Assembly: GCA_039105265.1 (NCBI GenBank) | Contig: JAPFFF010000098.1 | Location: 1-64,000 of the forward strand | DNA from: Tritrichomonas musculus | Lineage: Eukaryota; Parabasalia; Tritrichomonadida; Tritrichomonadidae | Direction: 5' to 3' | DNA: 64,000 bases | Shown here: in pieces, positions 48,014 through 61,289 of the stretch | Numbering within the stretch: the stretch's first letter is position 1 | How the letters are laid out: each line of letters starts with the position of its first letter | Program-made: the position numbers and the translations under genes | Notes under the pieces: model-generated | The model's database searches: none | Told to the model about the DNA's origin: nothing | The model's input: the letters and a program-made list of their open reading frames with translations, nothing else

Positions 48014-48133
48014 TTTTCTTTTCATTTTAAAATAGCAATTAATAAACAATAATAATAATTAATTATGTTTCATCATTATATTTGTAAATCAAGTAAGCAT
48101 GATAATTTAAATATATATTGAAATATTATAATA

Positions 48134-51100
48134 TGATTTTGAATTTTATTGAAAGATATGATTCTGAATTCCATTGAAAGATATGATTTTGAATTCCATT
48201 GAAAGATATGATTTTGAATTCCATTGAAAGATATGATTCTGAATTCCATTGAAAGATATGATTTTGAATTACATTGAAAGATATGATTTTGAATTCTATT
48301 GAAAGATATGATTTTGAATTCCATTGAAAGATATGATTTTGAATTCCATTGAAAGATATGATTTTGAATTCCATTGAAAGATATGATTCTGAATTCCATT
48401 GAAAGATATGATTTTGAATAGTATTGAAAGATATGATTTTGAATTACATTGAAAGATATGATTTTGAATTACATTGAAAGATATGATTTTGAATTCCATT
48501 GAAAGATATGATTTTGAATTTTATTGAAAGATATGATTCTGAATTCCATTGAAAGATATGATTTTGAATTCCATTGAAAGATATGATTCTGAATTCCATT
48601 GAAAGATATGATTTTGAATTCCATTGAAAGATATGATTTTGAATTCCATTGAAAGATATGATTTTGAATTCCATTGAAAGATATGATTTTGAATTCCATT
48701 GAAAGATATGATTTTGAATTCCATTGAAAGATATGATTTTGAATTCCATTGAAAGATATGATTTTGAATTCCATTGAAAGATATGATTTTGAATTCCATT
48801 GAAAGATATGATTTTGAATTCCATTGAAAGATATGATTTTGAATTACATTGAAAGATATGATTTTGAATTCCATTGAAAGATATGATTTTGAATTCCATT
48901 GAAAGATATGATTTTGAATTCCATTGAAAGATATGATTTTGAATGTTATTGAAAGATATGATTTTGAATTCCATTGAAAGATATGATTTTGAATTCCATT
49001 GAAAGATATGATTTTGAATTCCATTGAAAGATATGATTTTGAATTCCATTGAAAGATATGATTTTGAATTCCATTGAAAGATATGATTTTGAATTCCATT
49101 GAAAGATATGATTTTGAATTCCATTGAAAGATATGATTTTGAATAGTATTGAAAGATATGATTTTGAATTCTATTGAAAGATATGATTTTGAATTCTATT
49201 GAAAGATATGATTTTGAATTCCATTGAAAGATATGATTTTGAATTCCATTGAAAGATATGATTTTGAATTCCATTGAAAGATATGATTTTGAATTCCATT
49301 GAAAGATATGATTTTGAATTCCATTGAAAGATATGATTTTGAATTCCATTGAAAGATATGATTCTGAATTCCATTGAAAGATATGATTTTGAATTCCATT
49401 GAAAGATATGATTTTGAATTCTATTGAAAGATATGATTTTGAATTCTATTGAAAGATATGATTTTGAATTCCATTGAAAGATATGATTTTGAATTCCATT
49501 GAAAGATATGATTTTGAATTCCATTGAAAGATATGATTTTGAATGAAATTGAAAGATATGATTTTGAATTCCATTGAAAGATATGATTTTGAATTCCATT
49601 GAAAGATATGATTTTGAATTCTATTGAAAGATATGATTTTGAATTCTATTAAAAGATATGATTTTGAATAGAATTGAAAGATATGATTTTGAATTCCATT
49701 GAAAGATATGATTTTGAATGTTATTGAAAGATATGATTTTGAATTCCATTGAAAGATATGATTTTGAATTCCATTGAAAGATATGATTTTGAATTCCATT
49801 GAAAGATATGATTTTGAATTCCATTGAAAGATATGATTTTGAATTCCATTGAAAGATATGATTTTGAATTACATTGAAAGATATGATTTTGAATTCCATT
49901 GAAAGATATGATTCTGAATTCCATTGAAAGATATGATTTTGAATTACATTGAAAGATATGATTTTGAATTCTATTGAAAGATATGATTTTGAATTCCATT
50001 GAAAGATATGATTTTGAATTCCATTGAAAGATATGATTTTGAATTCCATTGAAAGATATGATTCTGAATTCCATTGAAAGATATGATTTTGAATAGTATT
50101 GAAAGATATGATTTTGAATTACATTGAAAGATATGATTTTGAATTACATTGAAAGATATGATTTTGAATTCCATTGAAAGATATGATTTTGAATTTTATT
50201 GAAAGATATGATTCTGAATTCCATTGAAAGATATGATTTTGAATTCCATTGAAAGATATGATTCTGAATTCCATTGAAAGATATGATTTTGAATTCCATT
50301 GAAAGATATGATTTTGAATTCCATTGAAAGATATGATTTTGAATTCCATTGAAAGATATGATTTTGAATTCCATTGAAAGATATGATTTTGAATTCCATT
50401 GAAAGATATGATTTTGAATTCCATTGAAAGATATGATTTTGAATTCCATTGAAAGATATGATTTTGAATTCCATTGAAAGATATGATTTTGAATTCCATT
50501 GAAAGATATGATTTTGAATTACATTGAAAGATATGATTTTGAATTCCATTGAAAGATATGATTTTGAATTCCATTGAAAGATATGATTTTGAATTCCATT
50601 GAAAGATATGATTTTGAATGTTATTGAAAGATATGATTTTGAATTCCATTGAAAGATATGATTTTGAATTCCATTGAAAGATATGATTTTGAATTCCATT
50701 GAAAGATATGATTTTGAATTCCATTGAAAGATATGATTTTGAATTCCATTGAAAGATATGATTTTGAATTCCATTGAAAGATATGATTTTGAATTCCATT
50801 GAAAGATATGATTTTGAATAGTATTGAAAGATATGATTTTGAATTCTATTGAAAGATATGATTTTGAATTCTATTGAAAGATATGATTTTGAATTCCATT
50901 GAAAGATATGATTTTGAATTCCATTGAAAGATATGATTTTGAATTCCATTGAAAGATATGATTTTGAATTCCATTGAAAGATATGATTTTGAATTCCATT
51001 GAAAGATATGATTTTGAATTCCATTGAAAGATATGATTTTGAATTCCATTGAAAGATATGATTTTGAATTCCATTGAAAGATATGATTTTGAATTCTATT

Positions 51101-54100
51101 GAAAGATATGATTTTGAATTCTATTGAAAGATATGATTTTGAATTCCATTGAAAGATATGATTTTGAATTCCATTGAAAGATATGATTTTGAATTCCATT
51201 GAAAGATATGATTTTGAATGAAATTGAAAGATATGATTTTGAATTCCATTGAAAGATATGATTTTGAATTCCATTGAAAGATATGATTTTGAATTCTATT
51301 GAAAGATATGATTTTGAATTCTATTAAAAGATATGATTTTGAATAGAATTGAAAGATATGATTTTGAATTCCATTGAAAGATATGATTTTGAATGTTATT
51401 GAAAGATATGATTTTGAATTCCATTGAAAGATATGATTTTGAATTCCATTGAAAGATATGATTTTGAATTCCATTGAAAGATATGATTTTGAATTCCATT
51501 GAAAGATATGATTTTGAATTCCATTGAAAGATATGATTTTGAATTACATTGAAAGATATGATTTTGAATTCCATTGAAAGATATGATTTTGAATTCCTTT
51601 GAAAGATATGATTTTGAATAGTATTGAAAGATATGATTTTGAATTCTATTGAAAGATATGATTTTGAATTCCATTGAAAGATATGATTTTGAATTCCATT
51701 GAAAGATATGATTTTGAATTCCATTGAAAGATATGATTTTGAATTCCATTGAAAGATATGATTTTGAATTCCATTGAAAGATATGATTTTGAATTCCATT
51801 GAAAGATATGATTTTGAATTCCATTGAAAGATATGATTTTGAATTCCATTGAAAGATATGATTTTGAATTCCATTGAAAGATATGATTTTGAATTACATT
51901 GAAAGATATGATTTTGAATTCCATTGAAAGATATGATTTTGAATTCCATTGAAAGATATGATTTTGAATTCTATTGAAAGATATGATTTTGAATTCCATT
52001 GAAAGATATGATTTTGAATTCCATTGAAAGATATGATTTTGAATTCCATTGAAAGATATGATTTTGAATTCTATTGAAAGATATGATTTTGAATTCCATT
52101 GAAAGATATGATTTTGAATTCCATTGAAAGATATGATTTTGAATTCCATTGAAAGATATGATTTTGAATTCCATTGAAAGATATGATTTTGAATTCCATT
52201 GAAAGATATGATTTTGAATTAGATTGAAAGATATGATTTTGAATTCCATTGAAAGATATGATTTTGAATTCCATTGAAAGATATGATTTTGAATTCCATT
52301 GAAAGATATGATTTTGAATTCCATTGAAAGATATGATTTTGAATTCCATTGAAAGATATGATTTTGAATTCCATTGAAAGATATGATTTTGAATTCCATT
52401 GAAAGATATGATTTTGAATTCCATTGAAAGATATGATTTTGAATTCCATTGAAAGATATGATTTTGAATTCCATTGAAAGATATGATTTTGAATTTTATT
52501 GAAAGATATGATTCTGAATTCCATTGAAAGATATGATTTTGAATTCCATTGAAAGATATGATTCTGAATTCCATTGAAAGATATGATTTTGAATTCCATT
52601 GAAAGATATGATTTTGAATTCCATTGAAAGATATGATTTTGAATTCCATTGAAAGATATGATTTTGAATTCCATTGAAAGATATGATTTTGAATTCCATT
52701 GAAAGATATGATTTTGAATAGTATTGAAAGATATGATTTTGAATTCTATTGAAAGATATGATTTTGAATTCCATTGAAAGATATGATTTTGAATTCCATT
52801 GAAAGATATGATTTTGAATTCTATTGAAAGATATGATTTTGAATTCCATTGAAAGATATGATTTTGAATTCCATTGAAAGATATGATTTTGAATTCCATT
52901 GAAAGATATGATTTTGAATTCCATTGAAAGATATGATTTTGAATTCCATTGAAAGATATGATTTTGAATTCCATTGAAAGATATGATTTTGAATTCCATT
53001 GAAAGATATGATTTTGAATTCCATTGAAAGATATGATTTTGAATTCCATTGAAAGATATGATTTTGAATTCCATTGAAAGATATGATTTTGAATTCCATT
53101 GAAAGATATGATTTTGAATTCCATTGAAAGATATGATTTTGAATTCTATTGAAAGATATGATTTTGAATTCCTTTGAAAGATATGATTTTGAATAGTATT
53201 GAAAGATATGATTTTGAATTCCATTGAAAGATATGATTTTGAATTCCATTGAAAGATATGATTTTGAATTCCATTGAAAGATATGATTTTGAATTCTATT
53301 GAAAGATATGATTTTGAATTCCATTGAAAGATATGATTTTGAATTCCATTGAAAGATATGATTTTGAATTCCATTGAAAGATATGATTTTGAATTCCATT
53401 GAAAGATATGATTTTGAATTCCATTGAAAGATATGATTTTGAATTCCATTGAAAGATATGATTTTGAATTCCATTGAAAGATATGATTTTGAATTACATT
53501 GAAAGATATGATTTTGAATTCCATTGAAAGATATGATTTTGAATTCCATTGAAAGATATGATTTTGAATTCCATTGAAAGATATGATTTTGAATTCCATT
53601 GAAAGATATGATTTTGAATAGTATTGAAAGATATGATTTTGAATAGTATTGAAAGATATGATTTTGAATTCTATTGAAAGATATGATTTTGAATTCCATT
53701 GAAAGATATGATTTTGAATTCCATTGAAAGATATGATTTTGAATTCCATTGAAAGATATGATTTTGAATTCCATTGAAAGATATGATTTTGAATTCCATT
53801 GAAAGATATGATTTTGAATTCCATTGAAAGATATGATTTTGAATTCCATTGAAAGATATGATTTTGAATTCTATTGAAAGATATGATTTTGAATTCCATT
53901 GAAAGATATGATTTTGAATTCCATTGAAAGATATGATTTTGAATTCTATTGAAAGATATGATTTTGAATTCCATTGAAAGATATGATTTTGAATTCCATT
54001 GAAAGATATGATTTTGAATTCCATTGAAAGATATGATTTTGAATTACATTGAAAGATATGATTTTGAATTCCATTGAAAGATATGATTTTGAATTCTATT

Positions 54101-57100
54101 GAAAGATATGATTTTGAATTCTATTGAAAGATATGATTTTGAATTCCATTGAAAGATATGATTTTGAATTCCATTGAAAGATATGATTTTGAATTCCATT
54201 GAAAGATATGATTTTGAATTCCATTGAAAGATATGATTTTGAATTACATTGAAAGATATGATTTTGAATTCCATTGAAAGATATGATTTTGAATTCCATT
54301 GAAAGATATGATTTTGAATTCCATTGAAAGATATGATTTTGAATTACATTGAAAGATATGATTTTGAATTCCATTGAAAGATATGATTTTGAATTCTATT
54401 GAAAGATATGATTTTGAATTCTATTGAAAGATATGATTTTGAATTCCATTGAAAGATATGATTTTGAATTCCATTGAAAGATATGATTTTGAATTCCATT
54501 GAAAGATATGATTTTGAATTCCATTGAAAGATATGATTTTGAATAGTATTGAAAGATATGATTTTGAATTCCATTGAAAGATATGATTTTGAATTCCATT
54601 GAAAGATATGATTTTGAATTCCATTGAAAGATATGATTTTGAATTACATTGAAAGATATGATTTTGAATTCCATTGAAAGATATGATTTTGAATTCTATT
54701 GAAAGATATGATTTTGAATTCTATTGAAAGATATGATTTTGAATTCCATTGAAAGATATGATTTTGAATTCCATTGAAAGATATGATTTTGAATTCCATT
54801 GAAAGATATGATTTTGAATTCCATTGAAAGATATGATTTTGAATTACATTGAAAGATATGATTTTGAATTCCATTGAAAGATATGATTTTGAATTCCATT
54901 GAAAGATATGATTTTGAATTCCATTGAAAGATATGATTTTGAATTCCATTGAAAGATATGATTTTGAATTCCATTGAAAGATATGATTTTGAATAGTATT
55001 GAAAGATATGATTTTGAATAGTATTGAAAGATATGATTTTGAATAGTATTGAAAGATATGATTTTGAATTCCATTGAAAGATATGATTTTGAATTCCATT
55101 GAAAGATATGATTTTGAATTCTATTGAAAGATATGATTTTGAATTCTATTGAAAGATATGATTTTGAATTACATTGAAAGATATGATTTTGAATTTCATT
55201 GAAAGATATGATTTTGAATAGTATTGAAAGATATGATTTTGAATTCCATTGAAAGATATGATTTTGAATAGTATTGAAAGATATGATTTTGAATTCCATT
55301 GAAAGATATGATTTTGAATTCCATTGAAAGATATGATTTTGAATTCCATTGAAAGATATGATTTTGAATTCCATTGAAAGATATGATTTTGAATTCCATT
55401 GAAAGATATGATTTTGAATTCCATTGAAAGATATGATTTTGAATTCCATTGAAAGATATGATTTTGAATAGTATTGAAAGATATGATTTTGAATTCCATT
55501 GAAAGATATGATTTTGAATAGTATTGAAAGATATGATTTTGAATTCCATTGAAAGATATGATTTTGAATTCCATTGAAAGATATGATTTTGAATTCCATT
55601 GAAAGATATGATTTTGAATTCCATTGAAAGATATGATTTTGAATAGTATTGAAAGATATGATTTTGAATTCTATTGAAAGATATGATTTTGAATTCTATT
55701 GAAAGATATGATTTTGAATTCCATTGAAAGATATGATTTTGAATTCCATTGAAAGATATGATTTTGAATTCCATTGAAAGATATGATTTTGAATTCTATT
55801 GAAAGATATGATTTTGAATTCTATTGAAAGATATGATTTTGAATTCCATTGAAAGATATGATTTTGAATTCCATTGAAAGATATGATTTTGAATTCCATT
55901 GAAAGATATGATTTTGAATTCCATTGAAAGATATGATTTTGAATTACATTGAAAGATATGATTTTGAATTCCATTGAAAGATATGATTTTGAATTCCATT
56001 GAAAGATATGATTTTGAATTACATTGAAAGATATGATTTTGAATTCCATTGAAAGATATGATTTTGAATTCCATTGAAAGATATGATTTTGAATTCCATT
56101 GAAAGATATGATTTTGAATTCCATTGAAAGATATGATTTTGAATTCCATTGAAAGATATGATTTTGAATTCCATTGAAAGATATGATTTTGAATTCCATT
56201 GAAAGATATGATTTTGAATTCCATTGAAAGATATGATTTTGAATTCTATTGAAAGATATGATTTTGAATTACATTGAAAGATATGATTTTGAATTTCATT
56301 GAAAGATATGATTTTGAATAGTATTGAAAGATATGATTTTGAATTCCATTGAAAGATATGATTTTGAATAGTATTGAAAGATATGATTTTGAATTCCATT
56401 GAAAGATATGATTTTGAATTCCATTGAAAGATATGATTTTGAATTCCATTGAAAGATATGATTTTGAATTCCATTGAAAGATATGATTTTGAATTCCATT
56501 GAAAGATATGATTTTGAATTCCATTGAAAGATATGATTTTGAATTCCATTGAAAGATATGATTTTGAATTCCATTGAAAGATATGATTTTGAATTCCATT
56601 GAAAGATATGATTTTGAATTCCATTGAAAGATATGATTTTGAATTACATTGAAAGATATGATTTTGAATTCCATTGAAAGATATGATTTTGAATTCCATT
56701 GAAAGATATGATTTTGAATTCCATTGAAAGATATGATTTTGAATAGTATTGAAAGATATGATTTTGAATTCTATTGAAAGATATGATTTTGAATTCTATT
56801 GAAAGATATGATTTTGAATTCCATTGAAAGATATGATTTTGAATTCCATTGAAAGATATGATTTTGAATTCCATTGAAAGATATGATTTTGAATTCCATT
56901 GAAAGATATGATTTTGAATTCCATTGAAAGATATGATTTTGAATTCCATTGAAAGATATGATTTTGAATTCCATTGAAAGATATGATTTTGAATTCCATT
57001 GAAAGATATGATTTTGAATTCCATTGAAAGATATGATTTTGAATTCTATTGAAAGATATGATTTTGAATTCCATTGAAAGATATGATTTTGAATTCCATT

Positions 57101-57489
57101 GAAAGATATGATTTTGAATTCCATTGAAAGATATGATTTTGAATTCTATTGAAAGATATGATTTTGAATTCTATTGAAAGATATGATTTTGAATTCCATT
57201 GAAAGATATGATTTTGAATTCCATTGAAAGATATGATTTTGAATTCTATTGAAAGATATGATTTTGAATTCTATTGAAAGATATGATTTTGAATTCCATT
57301 GAAAGATATGATTTTGAATTCCATTGAAAGATATGATTTTGAATTCCATTGAAAGATATGATTTTGAATTACATTGAAATATATGATTTTGAATTCCATT
57401 GAAAGATATGATTTTGAATTCCATTGAAAGATATGATTTTGAATTCCATTGAAAGATATGATTTTGAATTCCATTGAAAGATATGATTT
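48134..57489 (-). repeat. 25-bp satellite array, opposite orientation (about 374 units)
   Basis: Same 25-bp unit as at 42337-47406 but on the other strand (plus-strand core gattttgaattccattgaaa). It is uninterrupted by cassettes. Higher-order periods are visible: 1675 bp (67 units) linking 48444-49349 with 50119-51024, 300 bp (12 units) repeated at 54044, 54344 and 54644, and 1100 bp (44 units) linking 55196-55574 with 56296-56674. Variant bases fall mainly in the gaattcc-attg segment. Reading frames of up to 492 codons occur on the minus strand because 25 is not a multiple of three and all three phases of the common unit lack stops; I do not take them as genes. Confidence 0.97.
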
Positions 57490-57893
57490 CATCATTATTT
57501 AGAAAAAAATAACAAAATAATTGACCTTCATTCAATATTACTCTCAATTGTATTTCAAAATTGTTTGTCTTACTCTTTTTGAGAAAATTTTATCAATTTT
57601 TATTTCAAAGAAGAAGAAAATTCAATAAAAAGTTCATTAATACTGGCTTTTATTGCTTGATCTTTTGCTATCATGTTTCATGTCTATACTTTTCTTTCAA
57701 AGACAAGAAATATTGAATTAACTTCATTTATCTGAAATCCCTAAAAAATGTTTTTTGTCTATCTTCTTCATTTTATAAAATTATTTTGATACAAATGAAA
57801 AAATAATATATATATATCATTCACTTAATATATTTCTTAATTTAAATTTATCTTTAAAGTTAAATCTAATCTTTCATAAAACGACGGTTATTT
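57490..57893. other. AT-rich intergenic after the satellite
   Basis: No gene or repeat is seen. It contains a short tatata tract near 57815 and then the end of the minus-strand pseudogene. Confidence 0.4.
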
Positions 57894-60259
57894 TCATTTT
57901 TTAAATATCTTGAGTATTTCTTTATATTTTCGATTGAATTTTATATATTTTCTAATATACATTATTTTGCTTATGATCGGAGTCTCCATCTGATACAAAT
58001 CAAGGTCTGCTTCTTTTATTTTGCGTGGAGTTAAAAAAATGTCATCATCATCGTCATCCATCACTGAACGATTATTTTGCATTGAAAAATTATGAGGCAT
58101 TGAAGGTTTTGGCTTCATTAAATAATCATCTTGTACTGAATGATCATACAGCATGGATTTGTTATGCAGCATCGAAGGATTATGCAGTAATGATGCCGGA
58201 ATTGGATGGATATTCATAAAAAACTCATCGACCATTGATTGATCATCATTCATAAAAAAATGGTCGTTCTCAATTAACTCATCACTCATATCAATTTTTT
58301 GAGTCCTACTTAGATCCTCATCTTCAGTTTGTTGTTCATTTTCAGTTTGTTTTTCATTTTCAGTTTGTTTTTCATTTTCAGTTTGTTGTTCATTTTCAGT
58401 TTGTTGTTCATTTTCAGTTTGTTGTTCATTTTCAGTTTGTTGTTCATTTTCAGTTTGTTTTTCATTTTCAGTTTGTTTTTCATTTTCAGTTTGTTGTTCA
58501 TTTTCAGTTTGTTTTTCATTTTCAGTTTGTTGTTCATTTTCAGTTTGTTTTTCATTTTCAGTTTGTTTTTCATTTTCAGTTTGTTTTTCATTTTCAGTTT
58601 GTTTTTCATTTTCAGTTTGTTTTTCATTTTCAGTTTGTTTTTCATTTTCAGTTTGTTTTTCATTTTCAGTTTGTTGTTCATTTTCAGTTTATTTTTCATT
58701 TTCAGTTTGTTTTTCATTTTCAGTTTGTTGTTCATTCAGTAAAGCTTCAAAATTGATGTATTTATTTGAATGTTCATCTGAATTTTCAATTAAAAATTGA
58801 TTGCAAATACTCAATGCCAAGCACATCTCAAGTTCGTAATCAACAGAACATCTGTTGCTCAAATATTTTTCAACAACTTTGTTCAGCATGTCTCTGAAAT
58901 AACCGTTAAAAAAGGTTATGTTAAATACCGTTAATTCGACGACATTTATCAAGAACTCAAAACGAAAATCTTTATTCTCAAATAATGCATTGAATGCAGA
59001 TTCATAATCTTCATGAATTGTATGAAACAGAAATTCAACACATTTCTGAACGATGCTTGTAAAGTGCATCCACAATTAAGAAAGTATTTTTTGAATAAGC
59101 TCATAGAAATATTGAATGAGTTTTCACAATTTTAACTTTCCTAATAGTGGACACACTTTAGTCGCCTGAAATATTTTCAATTGAATATCTTTATTCAAAT
59201 TTAAGAAAAATTGAAAAAATTGATACCAGGACGATAGATAGTGCGTTAAAAGCTGTGGATTTGAGTGAAAGTTAGAAATACTATCTGTGAAGGCAGGTTC
59301 ATTTTGATAAGAAAAAATAACGGTTATGGCCAAATTTTCAAATAAATTAAAAAAAGGCAAAAAGCAATCAATATCTTTGACATATTGTCCTTTCATATTA
59401 AGTTGCAACTTGTAAGTTATGGTACAAATAAAATCTATGTATTGCCATTCATCCACAGAAAAAGTTTCACTTTTTAAGACAAATTGAATTAATTCAATTA
59501 AATCGAGAAAAGCATATTTATAAACAGCAATCAATGTATCTTTGTTTGTATAATTTGGAATTGAAACAATGTGATATAAAAGTTTAAGAAATAAACTTCT
59601 CAAATTCGCTTCATAAAAGTATAAAAAGATCGACAAAGTTTTGGACTTTGGTAAATTTCCAGTAATTTTTCTTGATAACATGAAATAGAAAAATTCTTAA
59701 CATCTTCATAATAACCTCGAAATATTAACAAAATTGAATCAAGTAATTCAAAAATACTCTCAATTAAATTCAAAACTCTCAATTTTGGGTTTTTCTCAAT
59801 TTGTTGCAATAATACAATGCATTTGCATGCAACATTAGGTAACGCATCATTATCATTATCATTATCGAAATGATTTAGATGTTTACAGAAAAATTCAAAA
59901 AGACCAATCAAAAAGTTGAAACCAGCTATTTTGAAACTTTTTGAATAGTTTATAATTGGTTCAATTTTTGGCCCAAAATTAACAAATTCTTTTTTGTCTT
60001 CGTGAAAATATCCATATATTAAACATCCATATGTGCTGCTAATTTGTTTCGCTAGCATTTTGTTCTTTGAAAGGTCATTCATATCAGAATTTAGATAATT
60101 ATCTTTTGTATCTAGATTTTGAAAAATTGAAATTGGCCAGGATAAAGCAAATTTTCTTATTAGCCCAGAAATAATTATGCTAGCATTAAATCGAATGGCT
60201 AAATCATATGAGTCACTTTCTACAATTGACTCCGAAAAAGTGACACAATTAGTGTTCAT
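57894..60259 (-). pseudogene. Decayed helical-repeat protein gene (possibly exportin/importin-like)
   Basis: One gene on the minus strand can be followed over 2.4 kb. It has a frame change at about 59600-59625 and three in-frame stops (TGA 59126, TAA 59078, TAA 58691); the last is a CAA-to-TAA change within a repeat. The conceptual product is almost all amphipathic helices (for example FLIGLFEFFCKHLNHF and FRFEFLINVVELTVFNITFF), like HEAT-repeat karyopherins, followed by an (E-K/Q-Q-T-E-N)n tract and an acidic tail (DDDDDDIFLTPRKI). The karyopherin link is only a resemblance in style. Its upstream end at 60259 abuts VWA-type sequence of higher GC, without an initiator, so the 5' end appears lost at a junction. 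Confidence 0.5.
58322..58735 (-). repeat. 18-bp coding repeat, about 23 copies
   Basis: The unit aaaatgaaaaacaaactg (minus strand) encodes the hexapeptide EKQTEN or EQQTEN in the frame of the surrounding pseudogene; gtttttc/gttgttc variants alternate. It keeps the frame because 18 is divisible by three. The long open frames seen in other phases (KLKMNN, FSLFFI) are shadows. Confidence 0.9.
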
Positions 60260-60920
60260 ATGCGTCGACTGGTCGGGGTCGATGTCAGATCCATATGATA
60301 ACGGTCATAACCGCTTCACTTCCTCACAAAAGTTCACGCAGGCATGCGACAGATACCACGCGGCATCTTTGTAGTTGAAGTCCGAAATCACTTGAATCCG
60401 CACATAACGAACTTTGCGGAGCGAATGATTCAAAAGGACGAAGAACCACGGGGAGGAACGGCGATGTTTAGAGCAATGTGGCAAGCAGCAAGTTTAATGT
60501 GAGAAGCAAATAAAGATAACAAATGCCAAATGTGCTGCTTTAAGAATAACTCTAATCTGAAAGAAATGGCCGAGATCTCAAATTATCTTCTCTCGAATAA
60601 AATCAGAGTCGATGGCGTCATTGTGTCCGATTAGATCGCAAAAGAGCTCGCTGCACTTTCTCGTTTTGCAGGCCGTGTTACCGTCTTTGCCGGAAAATTC
60701 AATGATGGAATTGAATTTTTCAACAAAGAAGAATTCTTCAGCGTCAATCTTCGTAAATTCGACGAATTTCATTCTCCGGTTTTAACCGCTGTGACTTCAA
60801 ATCATTAAAGGAGCTTGAAATATCTCAAGATAAGGCCAAGCGAATTTGCGGATAAATCGAGATTTGTAATGAGTCCGAAATACGCGGTTTCTGGTCAAAA
60901 GGAAAGGCGAAATAAATACA
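60258..60920 (+). pseudogene. VWA-domain gene fragment
   Basis: The metal-site motif of a von Willebrand A domain is clear: FICVDWSGSM (DxSGSM-like) at about 60255-60285. In a second phase after about 60374 come ITNFAERMIQKDEEPRGGTA with MFRAMWQAA (the conserved Thr loop), EMAEISNYLLSNKIRVDGVIVSD, and AALSRFAGRVTVFAG. One frame change and at least three stops break it, so it is dead. Base composition is visibly GC-richer than in the surroundings. The fold is used for protein binding; in trichomonads, VWA domains occur next to ubiquitin-conjugating domains, as they do here. Confidence 0.65.
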
Positions 60921-61260
60921 ATGCATCCGAATCAAAAGAGAGTCATCAATGAATTAAAAAAGGTTATCAACGAATCAAATATTAGCGACGATATCAAAGT
61001 ATTTCCACTTAAAGATCGAACCGATGTTTGGCGAGTTTTAATCAAAGGATTTGAAGATTCTCTTCACAAAGATTTTTGGTTTTATTTAGTCATCGAATTC
61101 TCATCTGAATATCGGCAGCATTGTTATTTATTTCGATTCCATCCGAACATAACAGACAAAGGAAGGGTTTGCATCGATACTCTCGATAAGTGATATCGGA
61201 GCGATAAATCGGTGCTCGAGTTAAGTGGCGAAATTCGCTATCTTCTGCGTTGATTTGAAA
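60921..61260 (+). pseudogene. Ubiquitin-conjugating enzyme (E2) domain fragment
   Basis: The frame from ATG 60921 encodes 90 residues of a UBC fold: the N-terminal helix (NQKRVINELKKVINE), the strand WRVLIKGFEDSLHKDFWFYL, the HPN motif (residues 74-76) and the active-site Cys84 in GRVCIDTLDK. A TGA stands where E2 proteins have Trp right after it; beyond it YRSDKSVLELSGEIRYLL continues in the same frame. It follows the VWA fragment with an apparent phase change near 60910, so both are probably parts of one former VWA-UBC protein. Catalytic residues remain but the C-terminal half is cut, so it is unlikely to work. Confidence 0.65.
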
Positions 61261-61289
61261 AACAACAAGGAAAAATTGGAACGATACAA

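Noticed and set aside
48076-57547. Long MEFKIISFN-type frames in the 25-bp array taken as real genes
   Set aside because: The frames overlap each other in all three phases and begin and end wherever a variant unit makes or removes a stop. No separate promoter or unique domain is attached.
58310-58742. KLKMNN and FSLFFI repeat proteins
   Set aside because: These are other-phase and antisense readings of the 18-bp coding repeat of the minus-strand pseudogene.
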